This document shows positions 25,643 through 34,262 of a stretch of DNA of 64,000 nucleotides, piece by piece. The stretch is from an uncultured Acetobacterium sp. Its GTDB lineage: Bacteria > Bacillota > Clostridia > Eubacteriales > Eubacteriaceae. The DNA is taken from positions 3,064,736 through 3,128,735 of the forward strand of contig NZ_OY760905.1 in NCBI RefSeq assembly GCF_963664135.1. Reading direction: 5' to 3'. Within the stretch, counting starts at the first letter, position 1, and each line of letters starts with the position of its first letter. Below the pieces are notes generated by a model. That model did no database searches and was not told the DNA's origin. It worked only from the letters and a program-made list of their open reading frames with translations. A program made the translations under genes and the position numbers.

Positions 25643-27571
25643 ATGAATAAAAATAATTATCAAAAATTGATCAGAGAATCAAAGGAGCGGTGCCTCCAAT
25701 ACGGCATCACGGAAAATCAGGTCTACAGCAAGAAAATGATCGATACCTCCGAGCTGCAGCAGAAATTTACCGAAAATCGGGATCTCATCTTGACCGCCTC
25801 TCCTTATATGGAACACCTGATGAGTATTGTCAGGGGCAATAATTTTTTTGTCTTGTTAACAGACAAAGATGGCTGCATTCTCAACGCCATGGGTGATGAA
25901 AAAATATTATCAGAAGCCTTTGATTTAAAAATGGTAGCCGGTGCATATATGAATGAAGAATCCATTGGCACCAACGCCATGTCATTGGTCATTAAATCCA
26001 AGGAAGCGGTTCAATTGTCTGGAACCGACCATTTCATCGTAGCCTATCATCGGTGGACCTGCTCCGGGGCACCGATTAAAGATCCCAACGGAAATCTTAT
26101 TGGCGCCCTGGATCTAACTGGCTATTCCGATTCGGTTCATCCCCATACCTTGGGTATGGTCATCGCCGCCTCCAACGCAATCGAAGAAATGCTCAAAGTT
26201 CAGGAATATAATCGGCTGCAGAATATGACCGATCGGCACATAAAAACCATTTTTAATGCCATGCCAGTGGCGATTCTCACCACCGATATGGAGGGGGAAA
26301 TAAAAATTTATAATCAAAAAGCCCTGGAGCTGGTGGGAAATAAATATAAGCAATTGGATTCTAAAAATCTCGGCGAAATTATTGATGAATGGGAGAGTAT
26401 CAAGGAGGGTCTTCACTCGGAAAGAAATGTCAGTCGGATCGTCAATATCAAGTCTCTGCGAAACCGCTTTCCCTGTCAGATGACCGCCAGTCCCATTTAT
26501 AACCCGCAAGATGATAGTATCGAGATTGTTTTTGTATTGAAAGAAGATCTATCAAACAAAGCTGATAAAACCATTCAGCCCTATTACACTTTTGACAAAA
26601 TCATTGGAAAAGATAAACATTTTGTCAGTACCATTGAATATGCCAAAAAAATTGCCAACAATCGGTCAACGATTCTGATCCTGGGAGAGAGTGGTTGTGG
26701 CAAGGAAGTTTTTGCCCAGGCCATTCACAATTACAGCAAACGAATGGATGAACCATTTGTAGCCCTTAACTGTGGGGCGATCCCCACTCAATTAATTGAG
26801 TCGGAACTGTTTGGTTATGAAGCAGGGGCTTATACCGGCGCCAAAAAAGGTGGTAACATCGGCAAATTTGAGTTGGCTAATAATGGCACGATCATGCTGG
26901 ATGAAATCGGCGAAATGCCGATGGAGCTGCAAACCCGATTATTAAGGGTGCTGCAGGAAAATGTGATCACCAAAATCGGCAGCCAGAAGACCATCCCCAT
27001 TGATGTGCGTATTATCGCTGCGACGAATAAGGATCTGAAAAAAGAAGTGGAACTGGGACGGTTCCGAAAAGACTTGTTTTATCGTCTGAATGTATTGCCG
27101 CTCTACCTGCCATCTTTGTGGGAAAGAAAAAGTGACATCGAGATCTTATTTAGCTATTTCATGAAAAATCTGTCAGCTAAATATGAGAAAAAAGAGTTTC
27201 AGATTAGCGAAGAAGAAATGCTGATTTTAAAAAACTACAATTGGCCGGGTAATGTCAGAGAACTGGAAAATATTGTTGAGCTGATGATCAATACAGAGTC
27301 ATTTCCGACTAAGTATTTTATCGAGAACAGCAGCCATCAAGTGCCAAATCCCTGGCAGGAAATGCATTCAGAAGCTTTTTATGAAAGTCTGGAAACAGTC
27401 GATAAGTCCAAATTGGATATGAATTATATTGAAAAAGAGCATATCAAACGGGTTTTGAAATTATATGAAGGAAACATCACCAAAGCGGCCAATGCCTTAG
27501 GCATTCAGAGAAATACCTTGTACAACAAAATTAATAAGTATCAAATTGAAAGTGAAAAACAATTAGTCTGA
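25643..27571 (+). CDS. Sigma-54-dependent activator (GAF-PAS-AAA-Fis)
   Basis: 642 residues: N-terminal GAF-like sensor (~60-190; NEESIGTNAMSLVI and HHFIVAYHRW region, AcoR type), a PAS domain (~200-300; IFNAMPVAILTTDMEGEIKI), the AAA+ domain with Walker A GESGCGKE (~350), GAYTGA loop (~396, a variant of GAFTGA that contacts sigma-54) and LDEIGEMP, and a Fis-type HTH (GNITKAANALGIQRNTLYNKI). It should activate sigma-54 promoters, perhaps for aldehyde/alcohol or tungsten genes nearby. I found no clean -24/-12 site within the window's adh/aor leaders. The signal is unknown. Confidence 0.93.
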   Translation: MNKNNYQKLIRESKERCLQYGITENQVYSKKMIDTSELQQKFTENRDLILTASPYMEHLMSIVRGNNFFVLLTDKDGCILNAMGDEKILSEAFDLKMVAGAYMNEESIGTNAMSLVIKSKEAVQLSGTDHFIVAYHRWTCSGAPIKDPNGNLIGALDLTGYSDSVHPHTLGMVIAASNAIEEMLKVQEYNRLQNMTDRHIKTIFNAMPVAILTTDMEGEIKIYNQKALELVGNKYKQLDSKNLGEIIDEWESIKEGLHSERNVSRIVNIKSLRNRFPCQMTASPIYNPQDDSIEIVFVLKEDLSNKADKTIQPYYTFDKIIGKDKHFVSTIEYAKKIANNRSTILILGESGCGKEVFAQAIHNYSKRMDEPFVALNCGAIPTQLIESELFGYEAGAYTGAKKGGNIGKFELANNGTIMLDEIGEMPMELQTRLLRVLQENVITKIGSQKTIPIDVRIIAATNKDLKKEVELGRFRKDLFYRLNVLPLYLPSLWERKSDIEILFSYFMKNLSAKYEKKEFQISEEEMLILKNYNWPGNVRELENIVELMINTESFPTKYFIENSSHQVPNPWQEMHSEAFYESLETVDKSKLDMNYIEKEHIKRVLKLYEGNITKAANALGIQRNTLYNKINKYQIESEKQLV

Positions 27572-27599
27572 AAGAAGGTGTCTCAATTTATATTATTTC

Positions 27600-27620
27600 G
27601 GTTGCAAATAAATAAAATTC
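27600..27620 (+). repeat. Copy 4 of the leader-derived short repeat
   Basis: TTGCAAATAAATAAAATTC preceded by GG, one base different from copy 3, followed by CAGGGA as in copy 3. Lies 28 bp after the activator gene, again with no gene behind it. Confidence 0.75.
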
Positions 27621-27634
27621 AGGGACGTTAAAGG

Positions 27635-27670
27635 AAAAAAGACCATTCCTCAACCGGGAGTGGTCTTTTT
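27635..27670. terminator. Bidirectional terminator (activator gene / Tuco RNA copy B)
   Basis: AAAAGACCA-TTCC/GGGAGTGGTCTTTT; U tract on both strands. Ends the activator mRNA on plus and RNA copy B on minus. Confidence 0.85.
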
Positions 27671-27726
27671 GCAAGTATATTTGTGAAAATTATATATACA
27701 AAATAACACGGGCAAAGTCTTGTTAA

Positions 27727-27823
27727 GCCTCTTTTTCACTATGGGAGAGATGATTTGTTTCCGATCATACTCTACGGGTTTAAGATCATAGTGAAATAAC
27801 TTAGATAGATTAAACTTTGGAGT
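27727..27823 (-). ncRNA. Orphan Moco/Tuco-like riboswitch RNA (copy B)
   Basis: Minus-strand RNA homologous to copy A: ACUCCAAAG at the 5' side, P2 GUUUAA/UUAAAC with ACUAUGAU at the tip, hairpin AGAG-AUGAU/AUCAU-CUCU with loop CGGAAACAA, then GUGAAAAAGAGGC. P1 pairing is weaker here (CUC/GAG). It has its own promoter upstream and a terminator about 60 nt downstream. No minus-strand gene follows; the only nearby gene in that direction is the 3' end of the sigma-54 activator, antisense. Confidence 0.62.
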
Positions 27824-27829
27824 TTTAAC

Positions 27830-27858
27830 ATACTACATTATTTTGTGTTATAATGCAA
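27830..27858 (-). promoter_or_regulatory. Promoter of Tuco-type RNA copy B
   Basis: Minus strand TTGCAT (27858-27853), 17 bp, TAGTAT (27835-27830); same -35 sequence and geometry as copy A. Confidence 0.7.
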
Positions 27859-27947
27859 TAAAAATATCATTTGATGTGATAGCTTTAAGTGATGAGCAGA
27901 TGGAATCGGATAATTGTTTTGATAAATAACAGATTAAGGAGACGGAT

Positions 27948-29171
27948 ATGGAATTGCTAAAGGTAAAAACCATCAATGAAATGAAGGAAATAATCGACCA
28001 CGCCTTCAGTCATTTGAAATTGGTAACAGAGAAAATCAGCATTGATGATGCAATGGAACGAGTACTCGCAACCGACATTGTTTCAACTGTGAATGTACCT
28101 CATTTTAATCGTTCTGTTGTTGATGGCTATGCGGTAAAACTGACGGATGTCCAGGGGGCATCAAATGCCATTCCCGGTTTTTTAAGAATTATCGGCGAGG
28201 TTCCGATGGGGGAAGCCACTGATTTAATCTTAAATCAGGGAGAAACCGCTTATGTTCCCACTGGCGGGATGATCCCAGCAGGAACCGAAGCGATGGTCAT
28301 GATTGAATATACCGAGAAATTGGGCGAACGGGACTTGGCTGTTTATTGCAATGCTGGTGCCAACGAAAATATGATGCTGATTGGGGATGATGTCAGCATT
28401 GGCGAGGTAGTGCTTAAAGCAGGCCACTTTTTAAGACCCCAGGATCTGGGGGTGCTGTCAGCATTGGGTCATCTTCAGATTGAGGTATACCGGAAACTCC
28501 GGCTGCAGATTATTTCTACCGGTGATGAGATTGTTCCGCCGGGAACGATCCCCCAATTGGGCGAAATTGTCGATATTAATCAGGCGGCATTGAATGCCGT
28601 GGCGAAACGCTTTGGTACCGAAGTTGTTTCAAAGAGCTATGTCAAAGACGATTTTGAGACGATTAAGAATGCCGTGGATCGTGGTCTGAAAACCAGCGAT
28701 ATGGTTATTCTATCCGGCGGCAGTTCGATGGGAGAAAAGGATTATACCGTCAAGGTCATCGATAGTCTGGGTGAGGTACTCTTACACGGTTTATCGATAA
28801 AACCGGGGAAACCGACTATTTTGGGAAAGGTTGACGGTAAGCCGGTGGTAGGATTGCCAGGACAGCCGGTATCGGCGATTATTATTTTTATGGTGATGCT
28901 CCGGGAGTTTATGGCGTTGTACTATGGCCGGGATTTATACAAGTATAAGACGGTTCAGGGTCGTTTAATGGAAAATGTTCATGCGGCACCGGGTCGGCGG
29001 ACCTTTCAGACGGTTGAAATCACGGAAGTGGACGGCCAAATTGAAGTGCGGCCAACCCACGGCAAATCCGGAATGATTACCTTGTTGGCTTATTCAGATG
29101 GCTATATTGAAATAACTGAAAATGAAGAAGGTAAAAACAGGGGGGAACTGGTGGAAGTCAGTTTATTCTGA
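27948..29171 (+). CDS. moeA: Molybdopterin molybdenum/tungsten transferase MoeA (first paralogue)
   Basis: 407 residues, full MoeA length. The enzyme inserts molybdate or tungstate into adenylylated molybdopterin. Signatures: HFNRSVVDGYAV near residue 57, VPTGGMIPAGTEAMVMIE, ISTGDEIVPPG (domain III start, ~188), LSGGSSMGEKDYT (~260) and KPGKPTILG...GLPGQPVSA (~290). AAGGAG precedes ATG 27948. It is followed by a second MoeA gene. Position in the tungsten block suggests that it may serve tungstopterin for AOR; this is inference, as metal preference cannot be read from sequence. Confidence 0.94.
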   Translation: MELLKVKTINEMKEIIDHAFSHLKLVTEKISIDDAMERVLATDIVSTVNVPHFNRSVVDGYAVKLTDVQGASNAIPGFLRIIGEVPMGEATDLILNQGETAYVPTGGMIPAGTEAMVMIEYTEKLGERDLAVYCNAGANENMMLIGDDVSIGEVVLKAGHFLRPQDLGVLSALGHLQIEVYRKLRLQIISTGDEIVPPGTIPQLGEIVDINQAALNAVAKRFGTEVVSKSYVKDDFETIKNAVDRGLKTSDMVILSGGSSMGEKDYTVKVIDSLGEVLLHGLSIKPGKPTILGKVDGKPVVGLPGQPVSAIIIFMVMLREFMALYYGRDLYKYKTVQGRLMENVHAAPGRRTFQTVEITEVDGQIEVRPTHGKSGMITLLAYSDGYIEITENEEGKNRGELVEVSLF

Positions 29172-29269
29172 TCTAGCGTTAGTAAAAAAAAAGATGTAAC
29201 CTTGTCGAACTGCTATTTAAATAAATAAGCGGTTAAATCTGACCGCACAGTCAAAAATGGAGGGATTGG

Positions 29270-31210
29270 ATGAATACCGAAAATACAGCTAAAAAAGATG
29301 AACGGAATTTATATTTAAACAACGAAGATTTGGATGTCGCAATCCAGAAGTATCTGTCACGGTTGTCTTTTGAAAAAAAAGAACTGCAGAGCCATGTTTT
29401 GCCAGTGATCGAATCCCAAGGATGGATCAGTAAGGATGCCGTTTTTGCCAAAATATCGTCACCTTATTATAATGCTTCGGCTATGGATGGCATTTGCGTG
29501 GATGCAATGGAAATGATTGGTGTGGATGAACGTCATCCTAAAACGCTGATGAAGCAGAAAGACTTTAATTTTGTGGATACTGGGGATGTTATCACCGATC
29601 CGTTTAATGCGGTGGTGATGATTGAGGATGTAGTCGTCAAAGATGATGAGCAGATCAGTATCAACACGCCGGTGGCCTTGTGGCAGCATGTCCGCCCGAT
29701 CGGTGAGGACATCGTCGCCGGTGAGTTAATCATTCCGGCCTATCACCAAATCCGTCCCATTGATATGGGGGCCCTGCTGGCCGGGGGGATCACCGAAATT
29801 GAAGTGATCGATAAACCCAGGATCGGGATTATCCCCACCGGAAGCGAGCTGGTTGAAGTCGGGGAAGCCATGTCAGAGGGGAAAATCATTGACTCCAATA
29901 CCCATATGTTTGCTGGTCTGGTTAAAGAATATCTGGGCGAGCCCCGGCGCTATCCGACGGTTAAAGATGACTACAACCTGATTAAGGAAGCCATCACAAA
30001 AGCGGTAGCCGAAAATGATATGGTGCTAATTTCAGCCGGTTCATCAGCTGGTGCCGAAGATTATACCCGTAATCTGATTGCCGAGTTGGGCCAGGTGGTT
30101 GTTCACGGCGTCGCCATCAAACCAGGAAAACCGGTGGTACTGGGGATTGTTGAGGGAAAACCGGTGATTGGCATTCCCGGTTATCCGGTGTCGGCTTATA
30201 TTGTTTTTGAAAACTTCGTTAAACCGGTGATTCATGCCTATAATCATCAGATCCTGTCTGAAGGGGTGTCGATCAAGGCAGTTTTGTCAAAGCGTCTGAT
30301 GTCATCACTGAAGCATCTGGAGTTTGTCCGGATGAAATGCGGTCGTGTGAATGATACCTTTGTGGCGACTCCTTTGGATCGCGGTGCCGGGGTTACCATG
30401 TCACTGGTTAATGCCGACGGCATTTTGAAAATCCCCAAAAATGTTGAAGGATATGAAGCCGGCGAACTGGTTGATATCATTTTGATGCGATCTCAAGAGG
30501 AAATAGAAAATACTCTGGTTACCATTGGCAGTCATGATGTGTTAATCGACATTATGGCCAATATTATTCATAAAAACCGTGAAATGATCAGTCTGTCCTC
30601 TGCCCATGTGGGCAGTTTGGGGGGCATTATGGCGATTAAAAAAGGGGAATGTCATTTGGCGCCGATACACCTCCTGGATGAGGAAAGTGGCATTTACAAT
30701 CTGGCGTACCTGCATCGTTATCTGGAGCATGATGACGTTGTTTTAATCAAAGGGGTCAAACGAACCCAGGGGATGATGGTACCAAAGGGGAATCCTAAAC
30801 ACATCCAGGATATTAATGATCTGATTTGCGAGGACGTCCGTTTTGTCAACCGCCAGCGGGGATCGGGAACCCGGGTATTACTGGACTACCTGTTGAAGAA
30901 GAACAATTTGGATTTCCAACAGATCCTGGGATATAGCCGGGAAATGAATACCCACATGATGGTGGCGTCTGCGGTAAAATCAGGATCCTGTGATGTCGGC
31001 ATCGGGGTGCTGTCAGCTGCTGCCATGATGGATCTGGATTTTATACCCATTGGTGATGAAGAATATGATTTTGTCGTAAAACGGGAAAACTTATCGGATC
31101 CGCGAATTCAATTATTTATCCAGATTCTCAAATCTGACGAATTCAAAGAAGCCCTGATTCAGTTAAAAGGGTATGACTTTGAAAACCCGGGAGAAATTAT
31201 TGAGTTATAA
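29270..31210 (+). CDS. MoeA fused to a periplasmic-binding-protein-like domain
   Basis: 646 residues. Residues 1-410 form a MoeA unit (SPYYNASAMDGICV, IIPTGSELVEVG, SAGSSAGAEDYTR, KPGKPVVLG). Residues ~420-646 resemble the substrate-binding fold of ModA/LysR effector domains without a signal peptide (TIGSHDVLIDIMANII, RGSGTRVLLDYLL, SGSCDVGIGVLSAA). The canonical MoeA VDGYAV motif is altered to MDGICV. The C-terminal domain may bind oxyanion or cofactor (inference). It is 98 bp after moeA with its own GGAGGG site, so the two are probably one operon ending at the long hairpin after 31230. Confidence 0.9.
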   Translation: MNTENTAKKDERNLYLNNEDLDVAIQKYLSRLSFEKKELQSHVLPVIESQGWISKDAVFAKISSPYYNASAMDGICVDAMEMIGVDERHPKTLMKQKDFNFVDTGDVITDPFNAVVMIEDVVVKDDEQISINTPVALWQHVRPIGEDIVAGELIIPAYHQIRPIDMGALLAGGITEIEVIDKPRIGIIPTGSELVEVGEAMSEGKIIDSNTHMFAGLVKEYLGEPRRYPTVKDDYNLIKEAITKAVAENDMVLISAGSSAGAEDYTRNLIAELGQVVVHGVAIKPGKPVVLGIVEGKPVIGIPGYPVSAYIVFENFVKPVIHAYNHQILSEGVSIKAVLSKRLMSSLKHLEFVRMKCGRVNDTFVATPLDRGAGVTMSLVNADGILKIPKNVEGYEAGELVDIILMRSQEEIENTLVTIGSHDVLIDIMANIIHKNREMISLSSAHVGSLGGIMAIKKGECHLAPIHLLDEESGIYNLAYLHRYLEHDDVVLIKGVKRTQGMMVPKGNPKHIQDINDLICEDVRFVNRQRGSGTRVLLDYLLKKNNLDFQQILGYSREMNTHMMVASAVKSGSCDVGIGVLSAAAMMDLDFIPIGDEEYDFVVKRENLSDPRIQLFIQILKSDEFKEALIQLKGYDFENPGEIIEL

Positions 31211-31230
31211 GTAATAAAATTATAAAAATT

Positions 31231-31290
31231 AAGAGGAAGGGTTGAATGTGTAAACACTGTTTACGCATTCAACCCTTCCTCTTATGGTTC
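31231..31290. terminator. Long terminator hairpin between convergent operons
   Basis: Stem of about 23 bp (AAGAGGAAGGGTTGAATG plus GTAAAC with complement) spanning 31231-31283. Minus-strand reading continues with TTAATTTTT. Confidence 0.88.
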
Positions 31291-31324
31291 GGTTGGCAAG
31301 ATGACAAAGCAAAATGCAGCTAAA

Positions 31325-32404
31325 TTATTTGGCTAAACGCATCCCTTCGCCAGATAGGATGGCAGACACATCAGCGTCAGTGAGATCCAGATTAAACCAT
31401 TGCTTATAATAATCTTTGGTGGTCTGGCTGAGATCAATGTCAGAAAATTGCTCTGGATAAAAGTGTTTGGCAATAAAAAGCGCGGCCATATGGGGTTCCA
31501 TCGAACCGGGGTGACCCCAGCGGGAAACCCCCACCGGCAGGGTAGTGACATTCTGGCTGGACACTGCCCGTAATCCCGACCATTTTGGGTCGGTCAGCAT
31601 ATAGTTGCTGGCGTTGATATCGTTGGCGATAATCGCATCGGGATTCCAGGCATAGATCTGTTCCAGAGTAGTCATTGTTTTTTCAGCATCAGTGATCAAG
31701 CTGCCACCCTGGGTTGAAACATTGATAACTCCGGCAACGTCGGTAATCTGATTGCTCAGGTCACCTTTGAGATCAGTTCGGGCCGCTTCATTAACCGCGT
31801 GGTAAACCCGGAGTCGTGATGCTTCAGGGATTTCACTGACCCGCTGGGAAACCAACTCCAGAGTAGCTTGGAGATAAGCATTATAGCCGACAGCCCGTTC
31901 CGGTTGGTTAAAAACATTGCCAGTGACGGTAACGGCTTTTTTTAATCCTTCCAAACTGTTATAATCCACGACCACCCAGGGGATCCCCGCCTTATCGAGT
32001 TTTTCCACTTCACCTTCATTGACAGCGGTGCTTTGACGGATCAGAACCAGGTCGGTATTGGTTGCCAGCAGTTCTTCAATATTAATGGCGCCATCCTGAA
32101 ACGGAACCGAAACCGAGCCGATATCAGGACGTTTATAAGCCATCAGCACATCCCGTTTAATGCCATTGGGGATGCCCACAATTTTATCTTCCTGACCCAG
32201 CATGGCCATAATGTGGGCAGTGGAGGCGTAAAGACAGGCTACCCGTTGGGGATCAGTCGGGATGACAACTTTCCGATCCAGACAATCGGTTACGGTTTTT
32301 GTTGCAGCTGCTGGGGTGGAATTCTGGGTTTGACAGCCAGGTAAGAGCGTCAGCAACAATAACAAACCAAGCCAAAAAGCGAAGCGATATCTGTTTTTTT
32401 TCAT
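31325..32404 (-). CDS. ABC transporter substrate-binding lipoprotein (FecB/TroA-like)
   Basis: 359 residues. Lipoprotein signal ending at LLPGC (Cys ~24), then a TroA-like bilobal binding protein: VVIPTDPQRVACLYASTAHIMAML, NIEELLATNTDLVLI, WNPDAIIANDI, and the C-terminal RWGHPGSMEPHMAALFIAKHFYPE. The family transports siderophores, cobalamin, heme or, in some bacteria, molybdate/tungstate (MolABC type). Last gene of an operon with permease and ATPase; the substrate is undetermined, but position next to the tungstate and MoeA genes favours a metal oxyanion or metallophore. AAAGGT precedes ATG 32404. Confidence 0.88.
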   Translation of the reverse strand: MKKNRYRFAFWLGLLLLLTLLPGCQTQNSTPAAATKTVTDCLDRKVVIPTDPQRVACLYASTAHIMAMLGQEDKIVGIPNGIKRDVLMAYKRPDIGSVSVPFQDGAINIEELLATNTDLVLIRQSTAVNEGEVEKLDKAGIPWVVVDYNSLEGLKKAVTVTGNVFNQPERAVGYNAYLQATLELVSQRVSEIPEASRLRVYHAVNEAARTDLKGDLSNQITDVAGVINVSTQGGSLITDAEKTMTTLEQIYAWNPDAIIANDINASNYMLTDPKWSGLRAVSSQNVTTLPVGVSRWGHPGSMEPHMAALFIAKHFYPEQFSDIDLSQTTKDYYKQWFNLDLTDADVSAILSGEGMRLAK

Positions 32405-32439
32405 CGGGAGACCTTTCTTTTTGAAATACCTGCAAGGGT

Positions 32440-33249
32440 TCAGTGAATATTCTTCAGTGGCACAATAAACTTCTGATTAATCCCCTCTTCATCGGTTGTT
32501 CCGATGCTTGATACAATTTTAAAAACATTTTTCAGATTATCTTTTGTTAAAACTTCAGATGAGCTGCCAATGGCTTCAAATTTTCCGTGGTTCATCAGCG
32601 CAACCCGGGTATTTACCCCGGCGTTTTCTAAATAAAAGGCCTGATTTAAAAAATGAGTGGCCATAATAATGGTAAGTCCCTTTTCTTTTACCAGCCAGGT
32701 GATGATTTCCAACACCATCAGCTCATGGCAAAAATCCAGGTGGGCGGTGGGTTCATCAAGAACCATGATTTTAGCGTCCTGAGCCAGCGCTCGGGCAATC
32801 AGAACCAACTGGAGCTCGCCGCCACTCAACTCGGTATATAATCGATTTTCGAAGCCTTTCAAACCGACCTGGACGAGGCATTCAAGGGCGCGATTGCGCT
32901 GGGTGGTGTCCGGTGAAGCGAATAGTTTAGTCGCATAGGTACGGCCCATCACCACGATATCAAGAACGGTATAAGGAAAAGTTTTGGCATGGCTTTGGGG
33001 AACATAAGCAATGTTCTGGGCAAATTCTCGGGGTTTGAGTTTATGCAGATCATTGCCGGAAAGGTGAATAGAGCCGGCACTGGGATGATTGATACCTAAG
33101 ATGCAGTCAATCAGGGTGGTTTTACCACAACCGTTGGGTCCGATGACGCAAAATATTTCGCCGGGATGGACATCAAAGCTGATGTTTTCAAAAATAAGTT
33201 GCTGATCATGATAGCCAAAGGATACATTTTCTAAACTCAATAAAGACAT
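32440..33249 (-). CDS. ABC transporter ATP-binding protein (FecE/BtuD-like)
   Basis: 269 residues with Walker A GPNGCGKTT (~37), Q-loop VPQSHAKTF, signature LSGGELQLVLIARAL (~140) and Walker B IMVLDEPTAHLD, followed by the H-loop ATHFLNQA. Such ATPases power FecCD-type importers. Its ATG shares one base with the permease stop codon, so translation is coupled. The C-terminal extension past residue 220 is ordinary for the family. Confidence 0.95.
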   Translation of the reverse strand: MSLLSLENVSFGYHDQQLIFENISFDVHPGEIFCVIGPNGCGKTTLIDCILGINHPSAGSIHLSGNDLHKLKPREFAQNIAYVPQSHAKTFPYTVLDIVVMGRTYATKLFASPDTTQRNRALECLVQVGLKGFENRLYTELSGGELQLVLIARALAQDAKIMVLDEPTAHLDFCHELMVLEIITWLVKEKGLTIIMATHFLNQAFYLENAGVNTRVALMNHGKFEAIGSSSEVLTKDNLKNVFKIVSSIGTTDEEGINQKFIVPLKNIH

Positions 33250-34262
33250 TACCAGTTCCTCCCTTTTGTTTTTTTAAGGAGATAAATAAAAAATGGTCCG
33301 CCAATCAGTGCGGTGATAATCCCCAAAGGGATTTCGCCGCCGGTGATGGTCCGGCAGAGGGTGTCGCAGAAGATCACAAAGCAGGCACCAAGAGACATGC
33401 TTGCCGGAACCACCCATTTATTGTCATTGCCGACCAGCATACGCCCCACGTGGGGAATAATCAGCCCGATCCAACCGACAATCCCGCTGACGCAGACGGC
33501 TCCGGCCGTCGCCAAGGTGGCAAAACCGATGATAAACCACTTATTGGCCATGACGTTGATCCCCAGCGTTTTGGCTTCCCGGTCGCCCATCGATAAAACA
33601 TTGAGACGATAGCGCATCACTAACAGCCCCAACATGCCAAGGATCATCGGAATAAAGGCGAGTAGCACATCAACTGTTTTGGTTGAAGCCAAACTGCCCA
33701 TTAACCAAAAGGTGATGGCGGGAAGTTGAGTGGCAGTATCGGCCAGGTATTTTAAAAGCGATATCAGAGCCGAAAAAATCGACTGAATAATGGTGCCACC
33801 CAGCACCAGGGTGATGGTGGGGGCAGTATTATCGATCCGGCCGGCAAAATAACTGAGCACAACGGCCAGCACCCCAAAGAAAAAAGCAAAAAGCGGGGTT
33901 AAAAAAATGTTGTTAAATAACACAATCGCCAGGGCAGCGCCAAAGCCGGCTCCGGCAGAAACCCCGAGAATCCCGCTGGAAACCAGGGGATTGCGAAAAA
34001 GTCCCTGAAAGGCTGCCCCGCTGGCGCCCAGAGCGGCGCCAACCAGAGCTCCTAAAACCGCTCTTGGCAAGCGGATTTGCAGAATCACTGCAGTTGTCTC
34101 CGGACTTAGGCTGCTGCTTTGGCCCGTGATGCCCTGCCAGAAAGCTAACAGAATATCAGTAAATGAGACATAATACCGACCGACACAAATAGTCCCAAAG
34201 AAAAAGATGATGGGAAGAATAATGAGAATGAGGGTGACAATTGTCTTTTTTCGCGGTGACAT
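33249..34262 (-). CDS. FecCD-family ABC permease
   Basis: 337 residues with about nine or ten transmembrane helices. Family motifs are RLPRAVLGALVGAALGASGAAFQG (~65), NPLVSSGILGVSAGAGFGA (~90), GIVGWIGLIIPHVGRMLVGND (~265; the cytoplasmic coupling region) and EIPLGIITALIGGPFFIYLL at the C-terminus. It forms the membrane channel of the importer with the neighbouring ATPase. Its ATG abuts the stop codon of the Ig-like protein gene, so all four genes are one transcription unit. Confidence 0.95.
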   Translation of the reverse strand: MSPRKKTIVTLILIILPIIFFFGTICVGRYYVSFTDILLAFWQGITGQSSSLSPETTAVILQIRLPRAVLGALVGAALGASGAAFQGLFRNPLVSSGILGVSAGAGFGAALAIVLFNNIFLTPLFAFFFGVLAVVLSYFAGRIDNTAPTITLVLGGTIIQSIFSALISLLKYLADTATQLPAITFWLMGSLASTKTVDVLLAFIPMILGMLGLLVMRYRLNVLSMGDREAKTLGINVMANKWFIIGFATLATAGAVCVSGIVGWIGLIIPHVGRMLVGNDNKWVVPASMSLGACFVIFCDTLCRTITGGEIPLGIITALIGGPFFIYLLKKTKGRNW

